A DNA stretch of 41,891 nucleotides from an uncultured Lewinella sp. (GTDB lineage: Bacteria > Bacteroidota > Bacteroidia > Chitinophagales > Saprospiraceae). The stretch is taken from NCBI GenBank assembly GCA_913057725.1, contig CAJXOS010000044.1:1-41891 (forward strand), given 5' to 3'. The position numbers and the translations under genes were made by a program. Of the stretch, positions 1 to 8,864 are shown piece after piece; the first letter of the stretch is position 1, and every line of letters starts with the position of its first letter. The notes under the pieces were generated by a model. It had not been told where the DNA came from and searched no databases. It saw nothing but the letters and a program-made list of their open reading frames with translations.

Positions 1-972
1 TAGCTTATCTCCAAATGCTTTGTAAAGGCCATTGATGTCTTTATCCTCAAGTCTAAAGTCATATGGAGGGTTACTGATGAGTGTCCCAGGACCTTCAGGT
101 GGTAAGAACTGCTGAAACTTGGATCGCTTCACCCGAATGTAGGATTGCAAGTGAGCGGCAGCAATATTGTTTTCAGAGATTCGAATAGCCTTAAAGTGGT
201 TATCCGCCCCCAGGATAGGTTGACTTGGAGGACGTTTGGCTTGCCGTGCTTCTGATTTGACACTTTGCCAGAGATCTTTGTCGAAGTCTGGCCACTTCTC
301 GAACGCGAAAGAACGATGCATGCCAGGAGCGATGTTCCCAGCAAGCATTGCTGCCTCGATGAGAATGGTGCCCGAACCGCACATCATATCCACAAATGGC
401 TGATCACCCTTCCAACCGGAAAGACCGATCATTCCAGCTGCGAGAACTTCATTTAACGGGGCAGCACCACCAGTAGTACGGTAGCCTCGACGATGTAGGC
501 CATCCCCAGAGCTATCCAAAAGGAGCGTCACTTGCTGGCGATTGTCCACGTGGATATGAAAGCGAATATCAGGCTCCTTTGGGTTGACATTCGGACGGCG
601 ATTGTGTTTATCTCTGAACCAATCAGCTACCGCATCTTTTGTGCGTAGCGCCAGGTAGTGATTATGCTTGAATCGAGAGGATTGAGAGTTGGCATCGATC
701 GCAAAGGTTTGATGGAGCTTCAAGTATTGATCCCATTGGACTGTACGTAACTGGTCGTAAAGATCATCCTCATTTTGTACGCTAAACTCTCGTACAGGGA
801 CAAGTACTCGTATGGCATATCGTAGCCATAGATTTGCTTTGTACAGCTGCTCAAGCTCACCTTCACAGCTAACTGCTCTTTTTTGCAGGCTAACCTCCGT
901 TGCGCCCAATACACGCAATTCTTCGGCTAGTAACTCTTCCAAACCCGCGAGGGTCTTAACCAACATTCTCAT
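1..972 (-). CDS. THUMP-domain class I SAM-dependent rRNA methyltransferase (RlmL/UPF0020-like), C-terminus cut by window edge
   Basis: 324 codons are visible from ATG 972 (alternative ATG 966); the reading frame runs off the left edge, so the end is missing. The N-terminal part (about residues 1-160) fits a ferredoxin-like plus THUMP RNA-binding region. The C-terminal part is a Rossmann methyltransferase of the UPF0020 family: the SAM-binding segment reads FVDMMCGSGTILIEAAM and the catalytic N2-guanine motif NPPY appears as LISNPPYDF near residue 303. Family knowledge: these enzymes methylate guanine N2 in 23S rRNA (E. coli RlmL is a larger two-domain relative). The gene starts 23 nt after the stop of the giant CHU_C gene on the same strand and no terminator lies between, so it may be read from that gene's promoter. 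Family assignment is firm; the exact rRNA position is not known. Confidence 0.88.
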   Translation of the reverse strand, partial: MRMLVKTLAGLEELLAEELRVLGATEVSLQKRAVSCEGELEQLYKANLWLRYAIRVLVPVREFSVQNEDDLYDQLRTVQWDQYLKLHQTFAIDANSQSSRFKHNHYLALRTKDAVADWFRDKHNRRPNVNPKEPDIRFHIHVDNRQQVTLLLDSSGDGLHRRGYRTTGGAAPLNEVLAAGMIGLSGWKGDQPFVDMMCGSGTILIEAAMLAGNIAPGMHRSFAFEKWPDFDKDLWQSVKSEARQAKRPPSQPILGADNHFKAIRISENNIAAAHLQSYIRVKRSKFQQFLPPEGPGTLISNPPYDFRLEDKDINGLYKAFGDKL

Positions 973-995
973 GCCACAAAGGTGCGATAAAATTG

Positions 996-3900
996 TTACT
1001 TCAGAAGTACTACATCGCCTTCCATAATCTTGATCTGGCCATTTGCCAGTTGAACCTCAATCCAGTAAACGTAAACACCTGGGTTTACGGTAGTACCATT
1101 TGCTTTGCCATCCCATCCTTCACTTGGGGCATTTATCGGCAGGTTATTCCTGCTGAAAACCAAGCCTCCCCAACGATCAAAAATGTTCATCTGAAGCACT
1201 TCAACGATTTTACTTGGATCACCAAAAACCGTGAAGAAATCATTAGCACCATCTAACCCATCAGGAGAAAAAGCATTCGGGATGAAAACGGGCACTCTTT
1301 CGTCTACAATCAGCAGGATTGTAGCAGATGCGGAGCAACCATTCACATCGGTCAGACTCAAGGTGAGGAAAGTTGTTTCCTCGGCGATGAACTCGGGGTT
1401 CAAGCAGTCCAAACAGCTTAATTGATTACTCCCACTCCATTTGATCTCTACTAAATCATTGAGCGCTACATTACCAATGACTGGGTTCAGCGTATAATTC
1501 TCCAGCAATTCGAGTTCTACCTGCTCTGGTAAGCTAACATTCACACCGGTTGCAGCAGTGATGGTAGCATTACTGGAAGCCTGACAACCATTAGCATCTT
1601 CCACAACTAAATCATATTGGCCTTCTTGCAGATTGGAAAATATTGGAGATGTAGTAAAAGTACTACCGTTGTCAATGCTGTATAGATACGGCATCGTTCC
1701 GTTCTGTACATCGCTAAATGTGATGCTTCCCTCTGTGTCACCACAGGGAATATCTGCGATGTCAAGAGCTACGATGGAAGGCTCTTCCAAACTGACGGCA
1801 AACGGGGCAGACTGTGAACAAGCATTGTCCGTATCTATTACCACAAATTCGTATTGTCCTGGAGCATTTATGTTAAACGACGGCTCACTGCTTTGAGCTA
1901 TAACATTACCATTGTCATCAAGGATTTGATAGTTGAATTCATTTCCTTGCGATGACCCACTACCGTCAATGAAGGCAGAACCAAGGAAGCAATCAATTGA
2001 ATGCTGAGTAGCTACGATTGCAGATGGGAAACTTTGATCCACGTCGACGCTTGCGACATCCGTTGCTGTACATCCGTTCTCACTATCTAGAACTTCAAGT
2101 GTGTAAGTGCCAAGCTGTTGTGTTTCATAGCTCCATGAACCTGAAGAAAGTATATTGCCGCTCGCATCCAGCCAAGACGGTACCCATGTTGACTCTCCGA
2201 TATCACCAGTCAGTGTCGCTGTGGTATTTGAACAGGTAATTAATGCATCGGCTCCCGCTTCGGCAGCAGGAGAGTCAAAATCCGAATCTACTGATAGCAT
2301 CTCCTCGTCTGTACATCCGTTTTCAGTGTTGGTTAATACAAGACGATAAGTGCCTTCTGTAGTCAAAAGGAGTTCGGGTAATGAAGATATAGAGACTCCA
2401 GCCTCATCGAACCACTCATAACTCAGCATGCCTGTGCTCGTACTGCTTCCTTCGACCAACGCCTCTGGTTCGTAGCAATTCAAGGTCGTATCGCTGAGTG
2501 CAGTTAATTCTGGGGCGAGGCGGTCCACTTCTACAGTGAGTTGTTCTTGATCAATACAACCATTATCAGCATCTACCACTTCAAGCATGTATATCCCTGG
2601 TTCTTGAGCATTTGCCTGCTCTATGTCTACAGGCCCTACAATACCGTTGTTTGGCCCTGACCAGTTGTAATCATAATTTCCAGAACCAGTGACAGTCGCT
2701 GGTCCCAGAATTACATCTTGTACCAAACAGGTGAGTGTATCCGGAAGCTCCAGCGTAATTTCCGGTGCGATCGTGTCAATTAATACTTCGAATAGCACAC
2801 TGCTACGACAGCCATTGCGGTCATCTGTGACTGTGAGGATATAGCCTCCACCATCGCCAACGGTTTGTGATTGACTAGTACTGCTTAGGGCCTCACCCAT
2901 AGCATTTCGCCAACGGAAAGAATAGAAGTCGGGCCCGGGCTGGACTGTCAGTGTGGTACTGTCATTTAAGCAGTTTAATTCATCCGGAAGTAAAGCGGTT
3001 ACCTGAGGGCGGATGGTGTCTGCACCAACATCTACCATGGTAGTGGCAAAGCAACCGTTATCTAGGTTGGTCAATTGTACGGTGTAGGTGTCAGCAGCTG
3101 ATATTTGTAAGGTAGCATCTTGGCCAAGGCTAGCACCTTGACTATCAAACCACTCATAACCAATATTACCGGGGTCAGGGCTGCTTGCAGTTAATGCAAT
3201 CTGAGGAACGGCGCAGCTCAGGGTCGTATCAGGAATCGGATCGATGGCCAAATCGCTGAGGTCCTGGATAACTTCATAAGCTAAGGTGTCTCTACAGCCA
3301 TTGTCAAAGTTTTCTGCGAATACTTGGTATACGCCCGGCTCAATAGCCAAAACGTCTTGCATTGTGCTGCTTCCATTTATCCCTCCTGGTGGTCCTTGCC
3401 ATTCATAACTGTAATTACCAGGACCACTACTAACGTCAATATCAATAGCAACTTGGTTGGTAGTGCAGTCTAGAGAATCTGGTGTGCCCACTAGTGAAAG
3501 TACAGGGGCATTTTCATTAGCTGTCACAGTGATCGTGTCGGCACCCATGCATCCTGTTGCAGATTGAACAACCATCAGTACATAATCACCTGGGCCAGAG
3601 ATTGAAATATTGTTTGCATTGCTGGCGATGGGGGTACCATCCAGCAATTGCCAGCTTGCTTCCAGACCAGCTAAACTATCTGGGAAAAACAGTTGACCGG
3701 AAGGCTGGGCACAGGAGAGGTCTGCGTCACCACCGATGCTTACAACCAGTCCGTCATTAATCTCGATGATTTCCAGGCTATCAGTTTGCACACAACCGTT
3801 GTCATTGTCCGTAATACTGAGAATATAGACTCCTGGTGTTGTTGTATTGACGAGCATTGGATCAGGAGGTGAAAGTGCACTTCCGTCTGGCGAAGTCCAG

Positions 3901-6176
3901 GCATAAGTGTAGTTGCCCATTTGACTAGAGCCGGCAGCGTCTATATCAACATTATTGGTTATACAGTCAAGAGTGTCAGTTGCTTGTAGACTAATTATCG
4001 GTAATAGAGAGTCGGCTACGACTGTGCTAGCAATCATCGTAAGACATCCGTTATCATCATTGATCGTCAAGGTATAGTCTCCAGCAGGCATGTTTTGATT
4101 CAGAGCAGTAGTAGTTCCATCCGACCAGTTGAAGGAATATGGTGGTACACCACCATTGGGCTGGCCCTGTAAGCTACCTGCGACCATACAATCGGCGATT
4201 GCACTTATTGTATCTAGACTTAATTCCAATAGCTGAGGCTGATCGATTAGAACCGCGATACTGTCCACACAGCCGTCTGTATCGCTGACAACAATATCAT
4301 AATTGCCTATGTCTAATCCACTAGCAGCATTCGTCGTAATGGCGCCATCGTGTTGCCATTCATATGTATAGCCTCCTGCACCCCCGTTTGGTGTAAGCGT
4401 GATGCTGGCGTCTGCGTCACCAAAACAATTGATGGAGTCAATCGCTACCATGGTGCTGACAACTATTTCGTCCACCTGTACTTGACCGTTGGTATTGCCA
4501 GGACACCCATCTGCATTTAGATTGCCAATTTGGTAGGTACCTGGTCCATTTACGGGAATATACAAGGTGTCTGCCGCGATGTTGCTGAAGGTTGTTGGGT
4601 TGCCATTTTCAAAGAGTTCAAATTCAAATACATCGCCATCCGTGAGTACCACGGCAATGTCTTCTGCTGGTCTTCCGTCACAGATGATGATATCTCCTGA
4701 TATGGCTCCTTCTGGGGCTTGAACTCGTACTTCTTGTAGCAGCGTGTCAATTGAACCACATTCGTCACTAATTATCAGCTCATACGTATCAGTGATTGCC
4801 GGGACGAAGTTGAGTAGCGAATCCATATCTCCATTCGACCATTCATAGCTGATTTCGCCGATACCCCCAATGGGGACAGCAGCCAGGCTAAAGGCTTCCC
4901 CTTCGCAGACCTTATCAGGACCGACAATGTTGGCACTGACAGGAGGTGGTTCAAGTATGTTGATGGTCAACTCTGCGGCACTACAGTCGCAAGGGTTTCT
5001 TAATCGTATCGTGAAGAACTCTGTACCCTCTGTGATATCATCGGCAAAGAATGCCAAATCAATAGTATCTGTAAGCTGCCCAGCTGGGATTATAACCGAG
5101 TCTGGTAGTGCCATATAGTCAAGGCCCGGAGTAGCAGTGCTATTAGCCAATAGGTCATAGTGGACCACAAGATCGCTGCTTGTAACGGTGTCACCACGAG
5201 AGAAAATGATAGAGGTAAATCCACAGCCCTCATAGGGTGAGTCGCTACCAGCATTGGGGCCAGTAACCTCACTAGTAATCCTCGATGTTAAACCCGCCGC
5301 AAAACTATTTGCTCTCAAAAATACCGCTGCATCCAACTGGTCATCGAAGCCTCGGTCTGCGACGACCATACGCAGGTGGTAAGTCTCACAAGGAATGACC
5401 TCAGCGGAGGCAACGAGCGGAACGGTGAAGCCGTCGAAAGCAATAAAATCGCTGTCTGGAGCGGGTTGACCAAGAGAACAGCCTATCTGGCCCGGAGGTA
5501 TGTTGTTCAAATAATAGCTTGCGTTCATGAACGGGCTAATATTCTGAGCAGTAATTGGTTCGGTCGTCCCGGGAACGACTGCCATATTGATACCGCCATC
5601 AGTAAATGGCCCAGTAATTCCCGGGCCGCTAATAAAGAAGCCGAACAAGTCAACAAAGGATGTCAATGAGAAATCACAATATTCTTCTGAAGCGAATACA
5701 AAATCAAATGAGATCGTATCTAGGGTAGGAGTGAAGTCGAATTCGAGTACTACCGCATCGAAAAAATTGGGATTGGCATCTCCTTCCATTGCGGAAAGAA
5801 TTTCGAGATCAGGATCAGAACTCACGACGCCATAGCTGGTAGTTACGTCTGCATCTGCAAAGCCAAATCCTTGATTTGGGCCTGAGATATTATTTACACT
5901 ACCGTTAGAAAGAATGATTCCGTTATCAAATCCAATAGAGGCCTGGCCATTACTAAACGTCCCGATTTGGCCATCCTGGCCGTTTAACTCGACATTGAAT
6001 ACTTCGAAACACTGCCCGCCGCCGAGAAAAATGTCGCGGATAAGGGCCTCGGCATCGCTATTGCTGATAGCTGAAATAGTATCAGTCTGGCCAAATAGGA
6101 GTGGTCCTGTGCCCAGCGATACTAATAATAGAAATAGGATCGCCAACCGTCTTGTGGGCAACATGTTCATGCTCAT
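996..6176 (-). CDS. Giant secreted adhesin-like protein with choice-of-anchor L domain, Ig-like repeats and CHU_C (T9SS type B) C-terminus
   Basis: 1726 residues. Order seen: signal peptide (about 1-30); a choice-of-anchor L type region (about 35-290, with the typical 'SIGFDNGIILSNG' segment); a Calx-beta-like segment (about 300-405); an Ig/PKD-like region; a SprB repeat near 575-650 (INCFGDADASITL); nine tandem Ig-like modules of about 80 residues (roughly 720-1465), each with an early Cys (L-x-C) and a late 'NGC'-type Cys; another SprB-like repeat near 1470-1535; a CxxC segment (LSCLDC); and a gliding-associated C-terminal domain from about 1626 (VFIPNAFSPDG, FDRWGGLVF, GVYVYWIEV). Family knowledge: this C-terminus directs export through the type IX system. 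The protein is therefore probably cell-surface bound or released. Alternative starts are ATG 6170 and 6164. No SprF gene lies beside it, unlike the second CHU_C gene in the window. Confidence 0.93.
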   Translation of the reverse strand: MSMNMLPTRRLAILFLLLVSLGTGPLLFGQTDTISAISNSDAEALIRDIFLGGGQCFEVFNVELNGQDGQIGTFSNGQASIGFDNGIILSNGSVNNISGPNQGFGFADADVTTSYGVVSSDPDLEILSAMEGDANPNFFDAVVLEFDFTPTLDTISFDFVFASEEYCDFSLTSFVDLFGFFISGPGITGPFTDGGINMAVVPGTTEPITAQNISPFMNASYYLNNIPPGQIGCSLGQPAPDSDFIAFDGFTVPLVASAEVIPCETYHLRMVVADRGFDDQLDAAVFLRANSFAAGLTSRITSEVTGPNAGSDSPYEGCGFTSIIFSRGDTVTSSDLVVHYDLLANSTATPGLDYMALPDSVIIPAGQLTDTIDLAFFADDITEGTEFFTIRLRNPCDCSAAELTINILEPPPVSANIVGPDKVCEGEAFSLAAVPIGGIGEISYEWSNGDMDSLLNFVPAITDTYELIISDECGSIDTLLQEVRVQAPEGAISGDIIICDGRPAEDIAVVLTDGDVFEFELFENGNPTTFSNIAADTLYIPVNGPGTYQIGNLNADGCPGNTNGQVQVDEIVVSTMVAIDSINCFGDADASITLTPNGGAGGYTYEWQHDGAITTNAASGLDIGNYDIVVSDTDGCVDSIAVLIDQPQLLELSLDTISAIADCMVAGSLQGQPNGGVPPYSFNWSDGTTTALNQNMPAGDYTLTINDDNGCLTMIASTVVADSLLPIISLQATDTLDCITNNVDIDAAGSSQMGNYTYAWTSPDGSALSPPDPMLVNTTTPGVYILSITDNDNGCVQTDSLEIIEINDGLVVSIGGDADLSCAQPSGQLFFPDSLAGLEASWQLLDGTPIASNANNISISGPGDYVLMVVQSATGCMGADTITVTANENAPVLSLVGTPDSLDCTTNQVAIDIDVSSGPGNYSYEWQGPPGGINGSSTMQDVLAIEPGVYQVFAENFDNGCRDTLAYEVIQDLSDLAIDPIPDTTLSCAVPQIALTASSPDPGNIGYEWFDSQGASLGQDATLQISAADTYTVQLTNLDNGCFATTMVDVGADTIRPQVTALLPDELNCLNDSTTLTVQPGPDFYSFRWRNAMGEALSSTSQSQTVGDGGGYILTVTDDRNGCRSSVLFEVLIDTIAPEITLELPDTLTCLVQDVILGPATVTGSGNYDYNWSGPNNGIVGPVDIEQANAQEPGIYMLEVVDADNGCIDQEQLTVEVDRLAPELTALSDTTLNCYEPEALVEGSSTSTGMLSYEWFDEAGVSISSLPELLLTTEGTYRLVLTNTENGCTDEEMLSVDSDFDSPAAEAGADALITCSNTTATLTGDIGESTWVPSWLDASGNILSSGSWSYETQQLGTYTLEVLDSENGCTATDVASVDVDQSFPSAIVATQHSIDCFLGSAFIDGSGSSQGNEFNYQILDDNGNVIAQSSEPSFNINAPGQYEFVVIDTDNACSQSAPFAVSLEEPSIVALDIADIPCGDTEGSITFSDVQNGTMPYLYSIDNGSTFTTSPIFSNLQEGQYDLVVEDANGCQASSNATITAATGVNVSLPEQVELELLENYTLNPVIGNVALNDLVEIKWSGSNQLSCLDCLNPEFIAEETTFLTLSLTDVNGCSASATILLIVDERVPVFIPNAFSPDGLDGANDFFTVFGDPSKIVEVLQMNIFDRWGGLVFSRNNLPINAPSEGWDGKANGTTVNPGVYVYWIEVQLANGQIKIMEGDVVLLK

Positions 6177-6300
6177 GTATTGGTCGCAGGAGTTACAATA
6201 GCTTGACCCTCAATTGTTTAGTTGGGTCATTGTAGCATTCCTCCAGCTGATTGTTGGATGTATTGTATAAGTGTTTGTCTAATCAAAAGGACGACGGCAA

Positions 6301-6333
6301 CAAATATAACTTATTCGTTGCATGACCTGTCAA
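6301..6333 (-). promoter_or_regulatory. Promoter of the 1726-residue CHU_C gene (Bacteroidota type)
   Basis: Read on the minus strand, a -33 type TTGACA lies at 6333-6328. It is followed, 22 nt after its TTG, by TATATTTG (6308-6301), an exact match to the Bacteroidota -7 consensus TAnnTTTG. The spacing is at the long end of the usual range. The implied leader before the ATG at 6176 is about 120 nt. Confidence 0.6.
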
Positions 6334-6343
6334 TTAATGCAAC
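6317..6343. promoter_or_regulatory. Inverted repeat GTTGCAT-N13-ATGCAAC over the -33 region
   Basis: Perfect 7-bp arms (6317-6323 and 6337-6343) separated by 13 nt straddle the -33 element of the CHU_C promoter at 6301-6333. The position suggests an operator for a dimeric regulator. That is inference; no regulator is identified. Confidence 0.4.
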
Positions 6344-6356
6344 CTCTTATTAAGGC

Positions 6357-6381
6357 ATTATCACACAACATCAGTGATAAT
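6357..6381. repeat. Inverted repeat ATTATCAC-N9-GTGATAAT downstream of lrp
   Basis: Perfect 8-bp arms with a 9-nt spacer lie between the lrp stop (6410, minus strand) and the CHU_C promoter. As RNA it forms an AT-rich hairpin but has no following U-run, so it is a weak terminator candidate. It could instead be an upstream binding site for the CHU_C promoter. Confidence 0.4.
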
Positions 6382-6409
6382 ACGAACCAAACATGTGGGG
6401 GGAACTTTC

Positions 6410-6883
6410 TTATTCGTATTTGTAAGGCAGTACCTTACTATCCTTCACTGATGAAAGTGTCATTAGCGTTTTGAGGCGCTCAATCTCTTCAATTTGCGAT
6501 AGGGTTTTGAACAATAGCTTCTCGTAGGTAGGAATATCCTGACAAACGATTTTGATCAGAAAGTCTGCATCACCAGTGATGATGTAGCACTCTACGATTT
6601 CTTCGATACTCTTGATTTTCTCTAGGAAATGATTTAGTGCATTTTCCTTTTGCCAAGCTAGAGATACAAGAACGAACGTCTTCACGTTAAGGCCGATAGC
6701 CTGAGGGTTTACCTGGGCGTGATAGCTCTGGATAATCTCGTTTTGTTCCAGTTTTTTCACCCGTTCTAGGGTAGGGGCTGGTGAAAGGCCGATTTTCTTG
6801 GAAAGGTCTAGGTTTGTGATCTTACTATTCTCCTGGAGGATCTTCAAAATCTTAAGATCAATTTTATCCAGTTTGTCTGCCAT
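6410..6883 (-). CDS. Lrp/AsnC family transcriptional regulator
   Basis: 157 residues from ATG 6883, the usual family length. Residues 1-60 form the AsnC-type winged helix-turn-helix (LDKIDLKILKILQENSKIT, then a recognition helix around LSPAPTLERVKKLE). Residues 70-150 are the RAM/AsnC ligand-binding and oligomerisation domain (VECYIITGDADFLIKI). Family knowledge: such proteins are octameric feast/famine regulators that sense amino acids. The gene lies downstream of glutamate dehydrogenase on the same strand but is separated from it by a good terminator, so it is probably its own unit. Regulation of the adjacent amino-acid enzyme is plausible but only inferred from position. Confidence 0.94.
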   Translation of the reverse strand: MADKLDKIDLKILKILQENSKITNLDLSKKIGLSPAPTLERVKKLEQNEIIQSYHAQVNPQAIGLNVKTFVLVSLAWQKENALNHFLEKIKSIEEIVECYIITGDADFLIKIVCQDIPTYEKLLFKTLSQIEEIERLKTLMTLSSVKDSKVLPYKYE

Positions 6884-7056
6884 CAGAAATACATTAAGCG
6901 TGATTCAAATAAGACGCTAATATACTCAGCTTTAGAATAAATTACAATCATATCGACTGAAATCCCATCGAAAATTTTACGCGCGGCTTGATATGGAAAG
7001 TTAACTTTAATAAAATTCGGTTGCCTAAGGGATCCTTCTTTGGCTATTTACCAAAG

Positions 7057-7104
7057 AAAAAGCCCATTGAAGTGTTGCTTAACATTCTTCAACGGGCTCT
7101 TTTT
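7057..7104 (-). terminator. Rho-independent terminator of the ccm-gdh operon
   Basis: Arms at 7061-7072 and 7087-7098 pair 11 of 12 positions (AGCCC-TTGAAG type stem). On the minus strand the stem is followed by a U-rich run (TTTTTCTTT). It lies 20-70 nt beyond the gdh stop. Confidence 0.8.
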
Positions 7105-7125
7105 GATAGCTTCAATTGCTATTTC

Positions 7126-8553
7126 CTATGGCCAAATTCCAAAGGCAGTATAGTCACTAGCAATCTTATTAATGGCATTTACAAAAGCAGCTGTACGCAA
7201 GTCTTTGATGCTGCGTTTCCGCTTTTTGATTTCTCGGATTTGATGGTAAGCAACGATCATCGTTTCTTCCAATCCTGAGCGTACCAAGTCAATTTCATCT
7301 GCGCCTCGAGCAATGATGCTTCGCTGTTCAGGAGTAATGGCCTTGCCACTCATTTCCTCCACTAGGTTGATGATGTTATTGTACGTCTGTTGGTTGAAGC
7401 GCTTATCCATACGGCCGAATCGCATGTGAGAGAGGTTTTTCAACCACTCAAAGTAAGATACGGTCACACCACCTGCGTTCAAGTACAGGTCAGGAAGGAT
7501 CATTTTACCCGCTTCAATCAAGACCTGCTGTGCTTCGGCCGTGACCGGACCGTTTGCAGCTTCTGCGATGATCTTCGCCTTAATACGTGAAGCATTGTCG
7601 GCGTTAATTTGGTTTTCCAGCGCAGCTGGTACCAGTACATCACATTCAAATTCCATTACCTCACGACGACGTTCCTTAGGGAAGGACTTCGCGCCTGGGT
7701 AATTGAGGATAGATCCAGTTTCTTTACGGAACTTCAATAGATCGTGAATGTCGATACCATCTTTCTTATAGATAGCACCTTCCACTTCGGATACACCAAC
7801 GATAACCATTCCTCCCTCATCTTGAGAGATAGTGGCGGTGTAAGAACCTACATTACCAAGACCCTGAACTACCATGGTCTTACCATCAGTACCAGTAGTC
7901 AGACCAAGCTTCTTCATGTCCTCACCGATGCTCAACGCTTCGCGGATACCGTAGAAGACGCCACGTCCAGTAGCTTCTGTTCTTCCGCGGATACCATTTT
8001 GTGTTACAGGCTTACCTGTAACACAGCCAGCTGCATCGATGTTATCGCCATGAAAGGAGCGGTAGGTGTCATAGATCCATGACATCTCACGTGGTCCGGT
8101 ACCATAGTCAGGAGCCGGCACGTCGATAGATGGCCCAATGAAATTACGGCGTACTAACTCGGTAGTATAACGACGAGTAATTTTTTCAAGCTGGTTCGGA
8201 GTATACTCCCAAGGATTGATCTTTACACCACCTTTAGCACCACCAAATGGTACATCAACGATGGCGCACTTGTAGGTCATCAGTGTGGCCAATGCCATCA
8301 CCTCTTCCTGGTTCACGTGATTACTGTAGCGAATACCGCCCTTTGTTGGGCTGCGGTGGTGGCTGTGTTGTACACGATAGGCTTCAATTACCTTAACTTC
8401 ATTACCAAATTTCACTGGAAAGTGGATTCGGTAAACAGCGTTACAAGATTTGATCTGAGCTAGTAAGCCATCTGGAAGACCAGTGTGTGAAGCGGCGGTG
8501 TCAAAATACTTTTGTACGCTTTCATAGAAAACGTCCGGCTTTGTATTAGCCAT
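7126..8553 (-). CDS. Glu/Leu/Phe/Val dehydrogenase family protein, probable glutamate dehydrogenase
   Basis: 475 residues from ATG 8553; ATG 8559 is an equal alternative, while the longer frame to 8574 would need a TTG start. The substrate domain holds the conserved GGAKGGVKINP lysine segment and the PAPDYGTG aspartate motif. The NAD(P)-binding domain has the dinucleotide motif VVQGLGNVGS. Family knowledge: reversible oxidative deamination of glutamate to 2-oxoglutarate and ammonium, cytosolic. The start overlaps the end of ccmD by 8 nt (ATGGCTAA contains both the ATG and the ccmD TAA), so translation is likely coupled. A terminator follows. Other amino-acid dehydrogenases of the family are possible, but the length and motifs favour glutamate. 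Confidence 0.93.
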   Translation of the reverse strand: MANTKPDVFYESVQKYFDTAASHTGLPDGLLAQIKSCNAVYRIHFPVKFGNEVKVIEAYRVQHSHHRSPTKGGIRYSNHVNQEEVMALATLMTYKCAIVDVPFGGAKGGVKINPWEYTPNQLEKITRRYTTELVRRNFIGPSIDVPAPDYGTGPREMSWIYDTYRSFHGDNIDAAGCVTGKPVTQNGIRGRTEATGRGVFYGIREALSIGEDMKKLGLTTGTDGKTMVVQGLGNVGSYTATISQDEGGMVIVGVSEVEGAIYKKDGIDIHDLLKFRKETGSILNYPGAKSFPKERRREVMEFECDVLVPAALENQINADNASRIKAKIIAEAANGPVTAEAQQVLIEAGKMILPDLYLNAGGVTVSYFEWLKNLSHMRFGRMDKRFNQQTYNNIINLVEEMSGKAITPEQRSIIARGADEIDLVRSGLEETMIVAYHQIREIKKRKRSIKDLRTAAFVNAINKIASDYTAFGIWP

Positions 8554-8764
8554 GGTCATTAATTTGGTTTTCAATTCTGGTTAGACGTCGGTCTAAATAG
8601 ACCAAAAAAAGTACAATGCCGACGAAGACCGCTACAATGACTGCTACCACTACGTACATCTTTCCCATGCTTCGCATGAAGTCAGCAGAGCCAGATTGGG
8701 CATTAGCCGTAGTAATAGATAAAAGAAAAAACAGTGCGGTGGTAATCCAGCTAGTAGGCTTCAT
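8546..8764 (-). CDS. ccmD: CcmD family small membrane protein (haem exporter subunit)
   Basis: 72 residues from ATG 8764. Residues 1-23 look like a cleavable signal sequence (ending TTANAQ). A single membrane helix follows at about residues 36-57 (MYVVVAVIVAVFVGIVLFLVYL), then a short charged tail DRRLTRIENQI. This layout matches Bacteroidota CcmD-family proteins. It lies in order after ccmB and ccmC, with a 100-nt gap after ccmC, and its 3' end overlaps gdh. Known role of CcmD: a small partner that releases haem-loaded CcmE from the CcmABC complex. The sequence is too short for motif proof, so the call rests on topology and context. Confidence 0.8.
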   Translation of the reverse strand: MKPTSWITTALFFLLSITTANAQSGSADFMRSMGKMYVVVAVIVAVFVGIVLFLVYLDRRLTRIENQINDHG

Positions 8765-8864
8765 ATTGCATTGTTTTGCGGGGCTAAAGTCGATATTTTT
8801 ATTAAATCTGCCACCTTTTTGTGGCGTTCTTTTGTCTTGGTGCGGAAAGTACCTTGCAAAGACC

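Noticed and set aside
1300..5000. Repeated DNA within the adhesin genes as a CRISPR or tandem array
   Set aside because: The repeats are protein modules of about 240 nt with diverged DNA; there is no short exact repeat with spacers.
1633..5835. Many plus-strand open frames opposite the first CHU_C gene
   Set aside because: They are shadows of the 1726-residue frame, have no family motifs, and lack start signals.
8805..8830. Hairpin GCCAC...GTGGC between ccmC and ccmD
   Set aside because: 5-bp stem without a U-run; too weak to name.
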